From: an uncultured Muribaculaceae bacterium
Lineage (GTDB): Bacteria > Bacteroidota > Bacteroidia > Bacteroidales > Muribaculaceae
NCBI GenBank assembly: GCA_910583775.1
Contig: CAJTYD010000020.1
Location: 1 to 35,705, forward strand
Direction of reading: 5' to 3'
Length of the DNA stretch: 35,705 nt
The position numbers were made by a program, and so were the translations under genes. This document shows positions 1-7,934 of this stretch, in pieces; within the stretch, counting starts at the first letter, position 1, and every line of letters begins with the position of its first letter. Under the pieces are notes generated by a model. That model did not search any database. It was not told where the DNA came from and saw nothing but the letters and a program-made list of their open reading frames with translations.

Positions 1-132
1 ACTGAAAATTAAGTGTTTAACAGCATAAATTTAATTTTTGTCATCTACTAAACAAAAAAATATAAATTTGTTCAAGTTTTGCTTGTATTTATGGTTTAAG
101 AATAATCTATAAGTAGTTTCTAAAAATTAATC

Positions 133-300
133 GATATATGAGTAGTTGATATCTTGAACTATAAAACTTGATCTTTTTGGCCGCTTTTGGCTTGTCGTTC
201 AGTCGCATATATTAATATGCTCCTTCTCTCCGCACCAAAATCGCCTCAAAAATCTCTTCGTTTTATATGTTCATTAATTTTTCTCAACTACTTATATCTC
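133..300. repeat. MITE-like element with nested hairpin core (left copy)
   Basis: Imperfect terminal inverted repeats lie at 133-151 and 282-300 (16 of 19 positions match; core AGTAGTTGA / TCAACTACT). Inside is a three-tier hairpin: TTTTTG (174-179) with CAAAAA (247-252), a middle stem 179-190 with 235-245 (CTTTTGG / CCAAAA), and an inner stem GCATAT (205-210) with ATATGC (215-220) around loop ATTA. The unpaired stretches contain CAGTC and TCCTTCTC. There is no transposase and no ATG-started frame. An extra partial terminal-repeat copy lies near 107-118. The core layout recurs at 35453-35540. A non-autonomous element is inferred; exact ends are uncertain. Confidence 0.55.
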
Positions 301-346
301 TTTATACTACTGTAGAAATTTATTTTATACTACTGTAGTATTTTAT
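301..346. repeat. two tandem 23-bp repeats with a TACTACTGTAGTA palindrome
   Basis: The 15-mer TTTATACTACTGTAG occurs at 301-315 and again at 324-338, a period of 23 bp. The second copy continues to complete the palindrome TACTACTGTAGTA. It lies directly beyond the right terminal repeat of the preceding element. Function is unknown. Confidence 0.6.
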
Positions 347-457
347 TCAATCTGGGATAATGCTGTAGGATTAAACGCGTTGTAAAAATCCCGCAGAGGT
401 AATTTAAATCTCTGCCCCTCATGCTCCTCCGCGTGATTTTTAACAGAGAATTGAAAC

Positions 458-541
458 GCGCCAAGTTCGGAAGCGAAACTGCGCCAAGTTCGGATGTGAA
501 ACTGCGCCAAGTTCGGAAGCGAAAATGCGCCAAGTTTGGAA
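458..541 (+). repeat. tandem 23-bp repeats upstream of the ATPase gene (about 3.6 copies)
   Basis: Units start at 458, 481, 504 and 527. Each begins (G)CGCCAAGTTCGG and continues AAGCGAAA or ATGTGAAA. TTCG-N4-CGAA (or TGAA) inside each unit can form a mini-hairpin that survives the substitutions through G-T wobble. The same unit occurs behind the gene at 1914-1975. The 23-bp period is not a multiple of three, so apparent reading frames through the array are not convincing. There are no spacers, so it is not a CRISPR array. Confidence 0.85.
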
Positions 542-558
542 ATCGGTCAACCATTTAG

Positions 559-589
559 TTGATTATCTGAGAATAAAACACTATCTTTG
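559..589 (+). promoter_or_regulatory. predicted Bacteroidetes-type promoter of the ATPase gene
   Basis: TTG at 559-561, a 20-nt spacer, and TATCTTTG at 582-589 match the Bacteroidetes -33/-7 pattern (TTTG or TTG, then TAnnTTTG). The predicted start near 596 leaves a leader of about 15 nt before the ATG at 611. Confidence 0.6.
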
Positions 590-610
590 TGACATCTTTA
601 ATTTTGCCTT

Positions 611-1900
611 ATGGATAATTACAAACTAAGAATAATGGATAGGATTCTCAAGGATGAACTTGATGCCATGGGCGCGGTTTTGCTTGAGGGTCCGAAGGCA
701 TGTGGCAAAACTACCACGGCTGAGCAAATGTGCGGTAGCGTTATCTATATGGATGATCCCGTCAATAATGCTCAGTATATGCAAATGGTGGATACTGACA
801 TCAGTTACATCTTGGCCGGCAAGACACCTCGTCTTATTGACGAATGGCAGATCGCGCCTAAAATCTGGGATGCAGTGCGTTATGAAGTCGACCACCGCCA
901 TGGCGACGGTCAGTTCATACTTACAGGCTCTGCAGTTCCTCCCAAGAAGGAGAAAGATCGGATGAAGCATTCCGGAGCCGGACGCATATCGTGGCTGACC
1001 ATGCGCCCTATGTCATTATGGGAATCCGGAAACTCAAGCGGAGAAGTCAGTCTGTCTCAGCTTTTCTCTATGGGTAATGATTCTTCCATCAGGGGATTTT
1101 CTAAGCTGAAACTTAGCGATATCGCATTTCTTACATGTCGTGGCGGGTGGCCGAGAGCATCGGAGAAAGGATTCGATAAATCGGCATTGCGCCAGTCGAT
1201 TAATTATTACGAGGCCATTGTCCGTACGGACATATCGCGTGTTGATGATGTTGAGCGAGACGAACAGCGTACACGTCGAATCATGAGGTCTTTAGCGAGA
1301 TTCCAGGGTGCCCAGGTGAGCGTTCAGGCTATTGTTGAAGATATAAAGGCAAACGATATGTCGGAACTAAGCGATAAGACCATATACTCATACATGAATG
1401 CTCTCAAAGCGATTTTCGTGATAGAGGATATGCCTGCATGGAATCCTAACCTTCGGAGCAAGACAGCTATCCGCACTTCGGATACAAGATACTATTCCGA
1501 CCCGTCAATCGCATGTGCCGCCCTTGGCCTTGGTCCTGACGATCTGATTAACGATTTAAATACTTTCGGACTGATTTTCGAAACCATGTGCGTTCGAGAC
1601 CTGCGAGTATATTCTCAACCGATTGAAGGAGAGGTATTTCATTACCGAGATAAGAATGGATTGGAATGTGATGCCGTTGTTCACCTTCGTAACGGTCACT
1701 ACGGGCTTGTAGAAATCAAACTCGGAGGAGATAAGCTGATTGAAGAGGGTGCGTCCAATTTATTGAAACTTGCATCCTGCATTGATACTTCAAAAATGAA
1801 GAGCCCCTCTTTCATGATGATACTGACTGCGGTAGGCGACTACGCTTATCGTCGGAATGACGGTGTTCTGGTGGTTCCGATATCAACCTTACGTGATTAG
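611..1900 (+). CDS. AAA-family ATPase with DUF4143 domain
   Basis: This 429-residue protein has a Walker A motif (GPKACGKTTT, about residues 27-36), a Walker B-like segment (RLIDEWQ, about 74-80) and a sensor-like ILTGSA. That is the AAA_14 plus DUF4143 architecture common in bacterial genomes. The C-terminal part carries ECDAVVHL...YGLVEIKLG, which resembles a PD-(D/E)XK nuclease-like core as often noted for this family. The cellular role of these ATPases is largely unknown. The gene stands alone with its own promoter and is bracketed on both sides by the same 23-bp repeat, which sets it apart from its neighbours and suggests an inserted or exchanged cassette. No membrane segment or signal peptide is visible. 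The start ATG follows the predicted promoter by only a few bases. Family assignment is firm; function is not. Confidence 0.88.
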   Translation: MDNYKLRIMDRILKDELDAMGAVLLEGPKACGKTTTAEQMCGSVIYMDDPVNNAQYMQMVDTDISYILAGKTPRLIDEWQIAPKIWDAVRYEVDHRHGDGQFILTGSAVPPKKEKDRMKHSGAGRISWLTMRPMSLWESGNSSGEVSLSQLFSMGNDSSIRGFSKLKLSDIAFLTCRGGWPRASEKGFDKSALRQSINYYEAIVRTDISRVDDVERDEQRTRRIMRSLARFQGAQVSVQAIVEDIKANDMSELSDKTIYSYMNALKAIFVIEDMPAWNPNLRSKTAIRTSDTRYYSDPSIACAALGLGPDDLINDLNTFGLIFETMCVRDLRVYSQPIEGEVFHYRDKNGLECDAVVHLRNGHYGLVEIKLGGDKLIEEGASNLLKLASCIDTSKMKSPSFMMILTAVGDYAYRRNDGVLVVPISTLRD

Positions 1901-1913
1901 TTGGAATTATTTT

Positions 1914-1975
1914 ACGCCAAGTTCGGAAGCGAAAATGCGCCAAATTCGGAAGTGAAACCGCGCCAAGTTCGGAAA
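1914..1975 (+). repeat. tandem 23-bp repeats downstream of the ATPase gene (about 2.7 copies)
   Basis: Units start at 1914, 1937 and 1960 and have the same sequence and orientation as the array at 458-541. Variants such as CAAATTCGGAAGTGAAA keep the TTCG-N4-YGAA mini-hairpin. The array begins 14 bp after the ATPase stop codon. Confidence 0.85.
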
Positions 1976-2021
1976 TTGTATATTCAAGTAATTGATTAAC
2001 TGAGATTAAATAGATATGAAA

Positions 2022-2055
2022 AAAGGCGGGAGCCCGGTGAGGGGTTCCCGCCTTT
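2022..2055 (-). terminator. rho-independent terminator of the bspA-like gene
   Basis: A 14-bp stem (AAAGGCGGGAGCCC paired with GGGTTCCCGCCTTT, one G-T wobble) closes a 6-nt loop. Read on the minus strand it is followed by a T run (TTTTTTC). It lies 28 bp past the stop codon at 2084. Confidence 0.9.
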
Positions 2056-2083
2056 CGGTAAGGATAAAGATGGTGTCTGTTTT

Positions 2084-5000
2084 TCAGACGGCGATCTTGA
2101 AGGTCTTCCCGTTGACGATGACGACGTAAATGCCTTTGTCGAGGCCGTCGATGTATTTTTCGGACGATTGGTGGACGATGTGACCCGAAAGGTTCAGGAC
2201 TGTCACGATATCCGTCGGGGAGGCACCTACAACTTTCAGCGATGACCCTTCGCGGACAATCCTAATCTGAGAAAGCTCTATCTCGTTCACTCCCGATGTG
2301 GCGTTGACCGTTACGAAGCAGGTTGTCTCTATGTCGGTGCCGTCGGTTGTGGTGGCCGTGATGTAGCATGTTCCCGGCGAGATCGCCACTACATATCCGA
2401 ACTGTGACACCATAGCGACATCCGGATCTGATGTCTCCCATTTCAATGTCTGTAAAGATGCATCTTCGGGGACGATCTCGACCTCAAGCTGATCAAGTTC
2501 TCCCTGAACAAGTGTGAGTGTCGATGGGGTCATCTCGATTCTCTGAACGGGAATCTCTACCGCAGTGATCGGGACGATGTTAAAGAAGTCTCTCCATTGG
2601 TCGGCGTTCTTATAGCTGTCGAGAGCTGCCGACGGCACATGAAGGATGCAGTAGAATTTGTTTATATCCGCAAGCGCCTGCTCGCCGCATACCGGGGGCA
2701 CCGTCGTATTGCTTGTAAGATTCTTCATCTTTTTGCAGTCGGAGAATGCATCCTCTCCAATAGTCTTAAGTGCAGTTCCGAATGAGAACGACTGCAGCTC
2801 GAGGCATCCCGAGAATGCCCTGGCGGCGATCTTTTCCACACCGTTGCCGATTATCACCTCTTCGAGCCGGCGACATCCGTAGAATTCATTTTCAGACACT
2901 TCTGTTTCGTTGTTGTGGATGGTTACCTTTTTGAGCCAGTCGTTACGGTAGAACGGTGAATAGCCGTTCGCCGGCTCAGAGGAATATGTTATGTTTCCTC
3001 CGATGTAGACTTCCTCAAGCCAGCAGCCGGTAAAGAGGGGAGAGTTGGCGCTTCCGGAATCGGTTCCTCCGGTCTGCCCTAAACTATAGCCGAGGCTGAG
3101 TTCAGTGTTGCGGTCGCTGATCTCGAATTTCTTCAGACCCGTGCAGCCGTCGAACACCGAATTGCCGATGCTCATAACATTCGGAGGCACCATCAGACCC
3201 GACAATTTGGCATCGCCGGAGAAGCAGGCATCGTTTATCTGCGACAGACCGGTGCCGAGAATAACGCTTTCAAGATCGGGGCAGTTTGCGAATCCCCACT
3301 TACCAAGCCTTTTCACGGAATTGGGGATAAGTACGCTTGCCAGATTTACATTCCCGTGGTATGCGTAGTCGCCGATGGCTACGATATGGTTGCCGATGAC
3401 GGTATTCTCTACATACGTATTATTATAGAACGCGTATTCGTTTATCTCTTCGATCGTGAATTCAATATTTTTATAGGTTACGGTGTTGGGTACCGAAAGG
3501 GTGGAAGTTGCGGGAACATAGCGGCAGTCAATGGCGACGCAAGTCCTGTCGGAAGCCGTGCGGTTGAAGACATATACCACATTGTCTACGATGAATTTCG
3601 AGGAGAGGTTGGAGTAGTTCTTCATGTTGGGAAGATCGTAGGAAGACTGAGATACATAGTTGACCATGCCTGCCGCTTTCTCATACCCCTCCGGAGGAGT
3701 GTTGGGCATCCATATAACTTTCACGAGAGGTGTGCGGGCAAAGGCATTCGGAGCTATCACTCTCACTCCCACGCCGATGGTGACAGAATAAAGCATCGGA
3801 CAGTCGCTGAACGTAAAATTCTCTATCCTGTCCACATATTGCCCTGTCTCTAATGACTTGAGATATTGCCATGTGGGTATGTTGCTGTTGTCTTTGAACT
3901 TGCGACCCAGATAAAGGTTCTCTATCCAGCAGTTGAGGAAGGCGTACTGTCCGATGTTTATTTCGTCACGGCTGTCTTCAAAGGCAAGATAACTTAGATT
4001 CGTGCAATTCTGGAATGCCGAATAACCTATACTCCTGACGCTTGCGGGCACAGTAACCTCTTCAAGCACCTGACAGCCGTAGAACGACTGCTCCGCAATT
4101 TCCTCAATTCCGTCGAGGAAATTCACTTTTTTAAGGGAGGCGAATTCCGAGAATTCCCCGGTGGTGGTTGAGGCGGAAAGGAACAGGACTGTTTCTCCGG
4201 TCATTCCGCTGAACGGATATGTAGACCGGGAGGGTCGTGCCACCGGACGGCCCACGTGAAGTTCCGTCACCGGGCATCCGGCGAGGAAAGCGTTTCCTAT
4301 CGTAAGCGTTGCATCGCTTTTTTCGATTTTTACTGCAGAGAGTTTCTCGTTTTTGTTGAATGCATACTGACCGATGGAGACGATGTTTGCAGGAATATCC
4401 ACTGATTCGATTCCGGTGCAACCATCGAAACAATAGTCGGGAATCGCGGTAATGTTTGCGCCGAAGGTCAGTTTCCCGATACTTGCGACTCCGCTGAAAG
4501 CGCGGGCGGATACCGAACGGTCGAGGGTAAGATTTTCGATTCTTGTGCCGCTGAAGGAACCCGAAGCAGTATTGAGGGATGTGGATGAATTCTCAAAAGT
4601 CGCGTTTTTGAGCCCGGTGCAGTTGGCAAACGCGCTGGTTCCTATTGCGACCACACTTCCGGGGATCACAACCGATTCGAGCTGACGGTAATTATAGAAT
4701 GCATACGAATTTATCTCTGTTATACTGCTCGGAACGACGAGATTCTTTATCGTCTCTCCGGTCGATTTGAGACAGAGGGCAACGTTGTCGTTGGCCGACA
4801 ATGGATTTGAATTCGCGGAGAAGCTCTGCCGCAGCCAGGTCTCGAGGTTAGGAATGATCACTTTCTCAAGAGAGGAGCATCCGGAGAACGAGGCGGCAGA
4901 AGAAATATCCGCGTAGCCGTCGGGTATACTCAGACTCTTCATCAGGGAGCAGTTCCTGAAGTCGTTGATCTCGGAGACTGTGACAGAATAATTACCGACG

Positions 5001-7351
5001 TTTACTTTTGCGGGAATCACCACATCACCATATAGAGAGGACGCCTCCCCGCTTACCTGATAACTGAATCCGTTGTCACGTATGCTTTTGAATATTAGTC
5101 CCGGAAACTCGCCAAGAGTCAGATCGGGAGCATCCGTTTTTTTGAACTGACTCCATTCCGAAGAAGCGTAGCATGCAGGTTCGGCTACTGCCGTGACATG
5201 GAGTGTGGCTTTATTATATGTATCTTGGGAAAAGGCGTTTGTGTTCCAGCCGCTTGTAGGGACAGCCGGCGGTGTGTCTCCTTTCAGAGTCACATTTGTG
5301 AGTTTTGTCATCCCGGAGAATTGACCGGCCTTGACAGTCTTGACCCCGGTGCCGATGGTAAGATCGGTTACCGCGGTCATCGATGACAGTAAGGTGGCCG
5401 ACACTTCGAGATCGAGCGAGAGATTCTTGATGTTGGAGCATCCTGCGAAACTATTGTCGGCTATCTTCTCAATGGTGGAGGGGAGTGAAAGATCGGTTAT
5501 AGATGTGCAGTTTTCAAACGTCTTATCGCCGATTGCTTTTACGGTGGCGGGAAACTTCATGTTTCTTAGACTGGTCACATTCTGGAAAAGGTACGGCCGC
5601 AGGTCTGTTACATTTTCCGGAAGCTCCAGGTCGGTAAAGATTTTCCCGCCGACTTCCAGAGTGCCGCCTCCTCCGTTAAAGGGATTCTGTGTCGGTTCGG
5701 TTATGCTTAGCGAATTCCAATATTGGATCGAGGGCACGTCGAGAGTGCTGACTTCTGCTTTTTCAAACGCTCCCGCTCCGATAGTCTCGATCGACGAGGG
5801 GATCGAGAGATAATTGATTCTGCTGTTCTGAAACGCCTTCTCGGCTATCGAAGTTACCTTAAACTGGTTGTTTTCGTGTGTGAGAAGGGGCTGAATCACG
5901 GCTTTACTGTTATAGCTTCCTAAATCGGTGTATGCCGGTCCGGAGTCATTTTTAGCCACAACGCTTGCCGTATGGAATTTTATATCGAGCATATAGCGCA
6001 GACCCTCGTGCTCGATAAACGCAGCTGTATATTCATAGTTCTTGAAATCCTTCCAGGCTGCAGCCGCCTTGTATTTATCGATGGAAAGAGCCGGAACCGA
6101 TACATTTGCGTTCTCATAGACTGTCTCTGTGAATGCATCGGCGGCCAGGGCGGGCACTGTGGTGGCCGAACATTCGATCCCTGTTACCGCATCGCAGCCG
6201 GAGAAGGCGAGAGATGCTATGGAGGTGATGGATGTCGGCAGTTTAACAGAGGCGAGCGAGGTGCATCCGCTGAATGCCTCTTTAGATATTGACGTTATTC
6301 CTTCCGGAATCGTAATGGAAGTTATCTTGCTTCCTGCAAAGGCTTTCTCTCCGATTGTGGAGACGGAGTATTCCTTGCCTTGCCAGTTTATTCGTGCCTG
6401 AATTTCCGGATTTGTGATTCCCTGATAGTTTTCCTCCGCGACTTCGCTTTCGGGAGCGACTCTTCCGGTGAGTGTTTGCGGATTGAGGTAATAATAGAGA
6501 TCTCCGGACTTGATCTTCGTCATCGCGGAGTTGTTTTCGAACCCCGTGAGTGTTATGTTTGATGCTGAGAGGATCGAGCTCCATCCAGGAGCGGCTCTAT
6601 ACGCAGCCAGACTTTCTTCGGGCACATGAATGGTTACTTTCGTAGTGATACTCAGCCCTGTGTTGTCTTCGAATTTTATTGGCTCCGGATTGTAGATCCA
6701 GATATCTTCAAGAGATGTGCACTCGCTGAAAATATGGTTGCTGGATTTTATTGTCGATAATTTTGCTCCGAATGTTATGACCTTCAGGGAGGAGCAGTCC
6801 GAAAAGGCGCAGTAGTCGATCGTTGTGCAATTATCGGGGATAACGAGCGAGGTAAGACCTGTACAGGAATCGAAGGCGTATGATTCGATAAGCTCCAGGG
6901 CTTCCGGGAGCTTAAGGCTTGTGAGGGATTGGCAGGAATCGAATGCGTTAGGCCCTATCTTTGTGATGGCGTCCGAAAGCTGAATAGATTGAAGGGCTGT
7001 GCAGCCATCGAATGCGCACTGGCCTATTTCTATAACGGTTCCGGGCATTATCACTTCGGTGAGGCCGGTGCAGTTTCGAAATGCCTGATAATCTATCTTT
7101 GTCACGGTGTATTCCTTATTATCAATCGTGACTTTCTCGGGGATCACTACTTTACCGCTGTATTTTGATCCTTGACTCGGATAGACTGAACATGTTGCAT
7201 CTGAAAGGATGTAATAAGTAATTCCGTCTACCTCGCGTTGAGCAGAGGCAGGCAAGGCGAAAGTCATGAGCAGAAAGGCGGCGACGAGGCTGCTTAGCCA
7301 TCTGGTGATGCCTGTCGGCTTTGACTGTCTGATTCCATTGGTTTTGTTCAT
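2084..7351 (-). CDS. BspA-like leucine-rich repeat surface protein with Ig-like domain and T9SS-type tail
   Basis: This is a 1755-residue protein. It starts with a long signal peptide (residues 1-38, ending ALPASAQ). Many BspA/TpLRR-type repeats (LRR_5 pattern, e.g. CTGLTEVIMPGTVIEIGQ and SIGYSAFQNCTNL) fill most of the chain. A bacterial Ig-like Big_2 domain follows at about 1600-1690 (RIEMTPSTLTLVQGE...ITATTTDGT). The last 60 residues (GLDKGIYVVIVNG, ending FKIAV) look like a type A sorting tail of the type IX secretion system. Family knowledge points to an outer surface protein for adhesion or host interaction. A PorW/SprE-like lipoprotein at 17900 is consistent with type IX secretion being present. 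A strong terminator lies downstream. No TAnnTTTG box lies within 100 bp of the ATG; the nearest good promoter is at 7791-7821, implying a leader of about 430 nt. The Ig-like domain and tail are called by pattern only. Confidence 0.88.
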   Translation of the reverse strand: MNKTNGIRQSKPTGITRWLSSLVAAFLLMTFALPASAQREVDGITYYILSDATCSVYPSQGSKYSGKVVIPEKVTIDNKEYTVTKIDYQAFRNCTGLTEVIMPGTVIEIGQCAFDGCTALQSIQLSDAITKIGPNAFDSCQSLTSLKLPEALELIESYAFDSCTGLTSLVIPDNCTTIDYCAFSDCSSLKVITFGAKLSTIKSSNHIFSECTSLEDIWIYNPEPIKFEDNTGLSITTKVTIHVPEESLAAYRAAPGWSSILSASNITLTGFENNSAMTKIKSGDLYYYLNPQTLTGRVAPESEVAEENYQGITNPEIQARINWQGKEYSVSTIGEKAFAGSKITSITIPEGITSISKEAFSGCTSLASVKLPTSITSIASLAFSGCDAVTGIECSATTVPALAADAFTETVYENANVSVPALSIDKYKAAAAWKDFKNYEYTAAFIEHEGLRYMLDIKFHTASVVAKNDSGPAYTDLGSYNSKAVIQPLLTHENNQFKVTSIAEKAFQNSRINYLSIPSSIETIGAGAFEKAEVSTLDVPSIQYWNSLSITEPTQNPFNGGGGTLEVGGKIFTDLELPENVTDLRPYLFQNVTSLRNMKFPATVKAIGDKTFENCTSITDLSLPSTIEKIADNSFAGCSNIKNLSLDLEVSATLLSSMTAVTDLTIGTGVKTVKAGQFSGMTKLTNVTLKGDTPPAVPTSGWNTNAFSQDTYNKATLHVTAVAEPACYASSEWSQFKKTDAPDLTLGEFPGLIFKSIRDNGFSYQVSGEASSLYGDVVIPAKVNVGNYSVTVSEINDFRNCSLMKSLSIPDGYADISSAASFSGCSSLEKVIIPNLETWLRQSFSANSNPLSANDNVALCLKSTGETIKNLVVPSSITEINSYAFYNYRQLESVVIPGSVVAIGTSAFANCTGLKNATFENSSTSLNTASGSFSGTRIENLTLDRSVSARAFSGVASIGKLTFGANITAIPDYCFDGCTGIESVDIPANIVSIGQYAFNKNEKLSAVKIEKSDATLTIGNAFLAGCPVTELHVGRPVARPSRSTYPFSGMTGETVLFLSASTTTGEFSEFASLKKVNFLDGIEEIAEQSFYGCQVLEEVTVPASVRSIGYSAFQNCTNLSYLAFEDSRDEINIGQYAFLNCWIENLYLGRKFKDNSNIPTWQYLKSLETGQYVDRIENFTFSDCPMLYSVTIGVGVRVIAPNAFARTPLVKVIWMPNTPPEGYEKAAGMVNYVSQSSYDLPNMKNYSNLSSKFIVDNVVYVFNRTASDRTCVAIDCRYVPATSTLSVPNTVTYKNIEFTIEEINEYAFYNNTYVENTVIGNHIVAIGDYAYHGNVNLASVLIPNSVKRLGKWGFANCPDLESVILGTGLSQINDACFSGDAKLSGLMVPPNVMSIGNSVFDGCTGLKKFEISDRNTELSLGYSLGQTGGTDSGSANSPLFTGCWLEEVYIGGNITYSSEPANGYSPFYRNDWLKKVTIHNNETEVSENEFYGCRRLEEVIIGNGVEKIAARAFSGCLELQSFSFGTALKTIGEDAFSDCKKMKNLTSNTTVPPVCGEQALADINKFYCILHVPSAALDSYKNADQWRDFFNIVPITAVEIPVQRIEMTPSTLTLVQGELDQLEVEIVPEDASLQTLKWETSDPDVAMVSQFGYVVAISPGTCYITATTTDGTDIETTCFVTVNATSGVNEIELSQIRIVREGSSLKVVGASPTDIVTVLNLSGHIVHQSSEKYIDGLDKGIYVVIVNGKTFKIAV

Positions 7352-7390
7352 ATTCTGATAAAAGTTGTTTTGTTGTTGTTTTTTATATGT

Positions 7391-7657
7391 TCATAGGATA
7401 AGTATTTGTTTCCCAAGTTTGTAATCCCGTGCTTTGTAAACAAGAAAGGCCGAAAGAGAAATTTCTCTTTCAGCCTGATATCGGTTTGTTTCCCGTGAAA
7501 TAGAATCTTCAAGACGGATATACGACCCCTGTTTCGACAAAAGTATGCATTTCTTTCTGTCGGAAGAGAAGCCGATGATATCGAGGCTGTCGAGATTCTG
7601 TAAGACGGGACACAGATATGTCGTTTTATTAGGTAAGCAGACTTTCTTTTTGCTTGC
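7391..7657 (-). pseudogene. open frame of 88 codons without start, behind an in-frame TAG
   Basis: On the minus strand an ATG at 7681 opens MGRLFFP, then TAG at 7660-7658. The same frame then stays open for 88 codons to TGA at 7393-7391, through ASKKKVCLPNKTTYL and later DIIGFSSDRKKCILLSKQG. It contains no internal ATG. It overlaps the hairpins of the candidate leader RNA. It may be a decayed small gene, a chance frame, or sequence conserved for RNA reasons. I do not recognise a family. A 33-codon frame (7788-7687, minus) lies just upstream but begins before the predicted transcription start. Confidence 0.25.
7447..7476 (-). terminator. palindromic terminator or attenuator in front of the bspA-like gene
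   Basis: AGGC and GCCT flank the perfect palindrome GAAAGAGAAATTTCTCTTTC (7452-7471). On the minus strand the hairpin is followed by TTTCTTG, a moderately T-rich tail. The next gene downstream starts at 7351, so read-through would transcribe the BspA-like protein. Confidence 0.5.
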
Positions 7658-7784
7658 CTAAGGGAAGAAGAGCCGTCCCATCACTTTCAGTATTGCGCGG
7701 AGTGTCCGCCTGAACGCCGAATTGCCGTGGTGATGTAATCTTCCCGCCGCGCCCGGAAGCGATTTGCAGCCGGAGTGCGGATTC
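7447..7784 (-). ncRNA. candidate structured leader or small RNA upstream of the bspA-like gene
   Basis: The stretch has a promoter at its 5' end (7791-7821) and ends in a hairpin with a perfect 20-bp palindrome (7452-7471), giving a predicted transcript of about 340 nt. A central hairpin pairs 7629-7639 with 7651-7661 (10 of 11 bp plus a wobble), and GGGAC (7607-7611) can pair with GTCCC (7675-7679) around it. It does not show the signatures I know of RNase P RNA, tmRNA or the SRP RNA. It could be an independent RNA, or an attenuated 5' leader of the gene starting at 7351. Together with the flanking repeat at 7914 it accounts for the 583-bp gap between the two genes. Confidence 0.4.
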
Positions 7785-7790
7785 GCATGG

Positions 7791-7821
7791 CAAATTTAGA
7801 AAGTTTAAAGCTATTTTGCAA
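7791..7821 (-). promoter_or_regulatory. predicted promoter for the 7447-7784 leader or RNA
   Basis: Read on the minus strand: TTG (7821-7819), 20-nt spacer, TAAATTTG (7798-7791). This is a full TAnnTTTG match with the same spacing as other promoters in the window. The predicted transcription start is near 7784. Confidence 0.55.
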
Positions 7822-7913
7822 GATTTATCCGTTGTTTTTCACGCTCGGGTAATATATGGGTGGTTGCACCTTGGGTACAACCCTACAGAGGGATACGGAA
7901 TGGTCGGGAGGGA

Positions 7914-7933
7914 CTTAGAAACTGTTTAAATTT
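7914..7933 (+). repeat. terminal-inverted-repeat-like 20-mer, left member
   Basis: CTTAGAAACTGTTTAAATTT sits directly behind the stop codon of the polyprenyl synthase. Its inverted partner is at 10374-10393 (19 of 20 positions). It also resembles the terminal repeat of the element at 35378-35397 (16 of 20). Confidence 0.6.
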
Positions 7934-7934
7934 C

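Noticed and set aside
167..277. Frame through the left hairpin core encoding LDLFGRFWLVV
   Set aside because: There is no start codon, a stop lies just upstream, and the similarity to the right element is at the nucleotide and structural level.
330..554. Open frame of 74 codons on the minus strand through the 23-bp repeat array
   Set aside because: The peptide repeats are produced by the DNA repeats, and the 23-bp period changes frame at each unit; there is no independent sign of coding.
458..1975. Repeats around the ATPase as a CRISPR array
   Set aside because: Units are directly adjacent with no spacers, the unit is only 23 bp, and no cas gene is present.
7447..7784. Leader region as RNase P RNA, tmRNA or SRP RNA
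   Set aside because: The hallmark conserved segments of these RNAs were not found on either strand.
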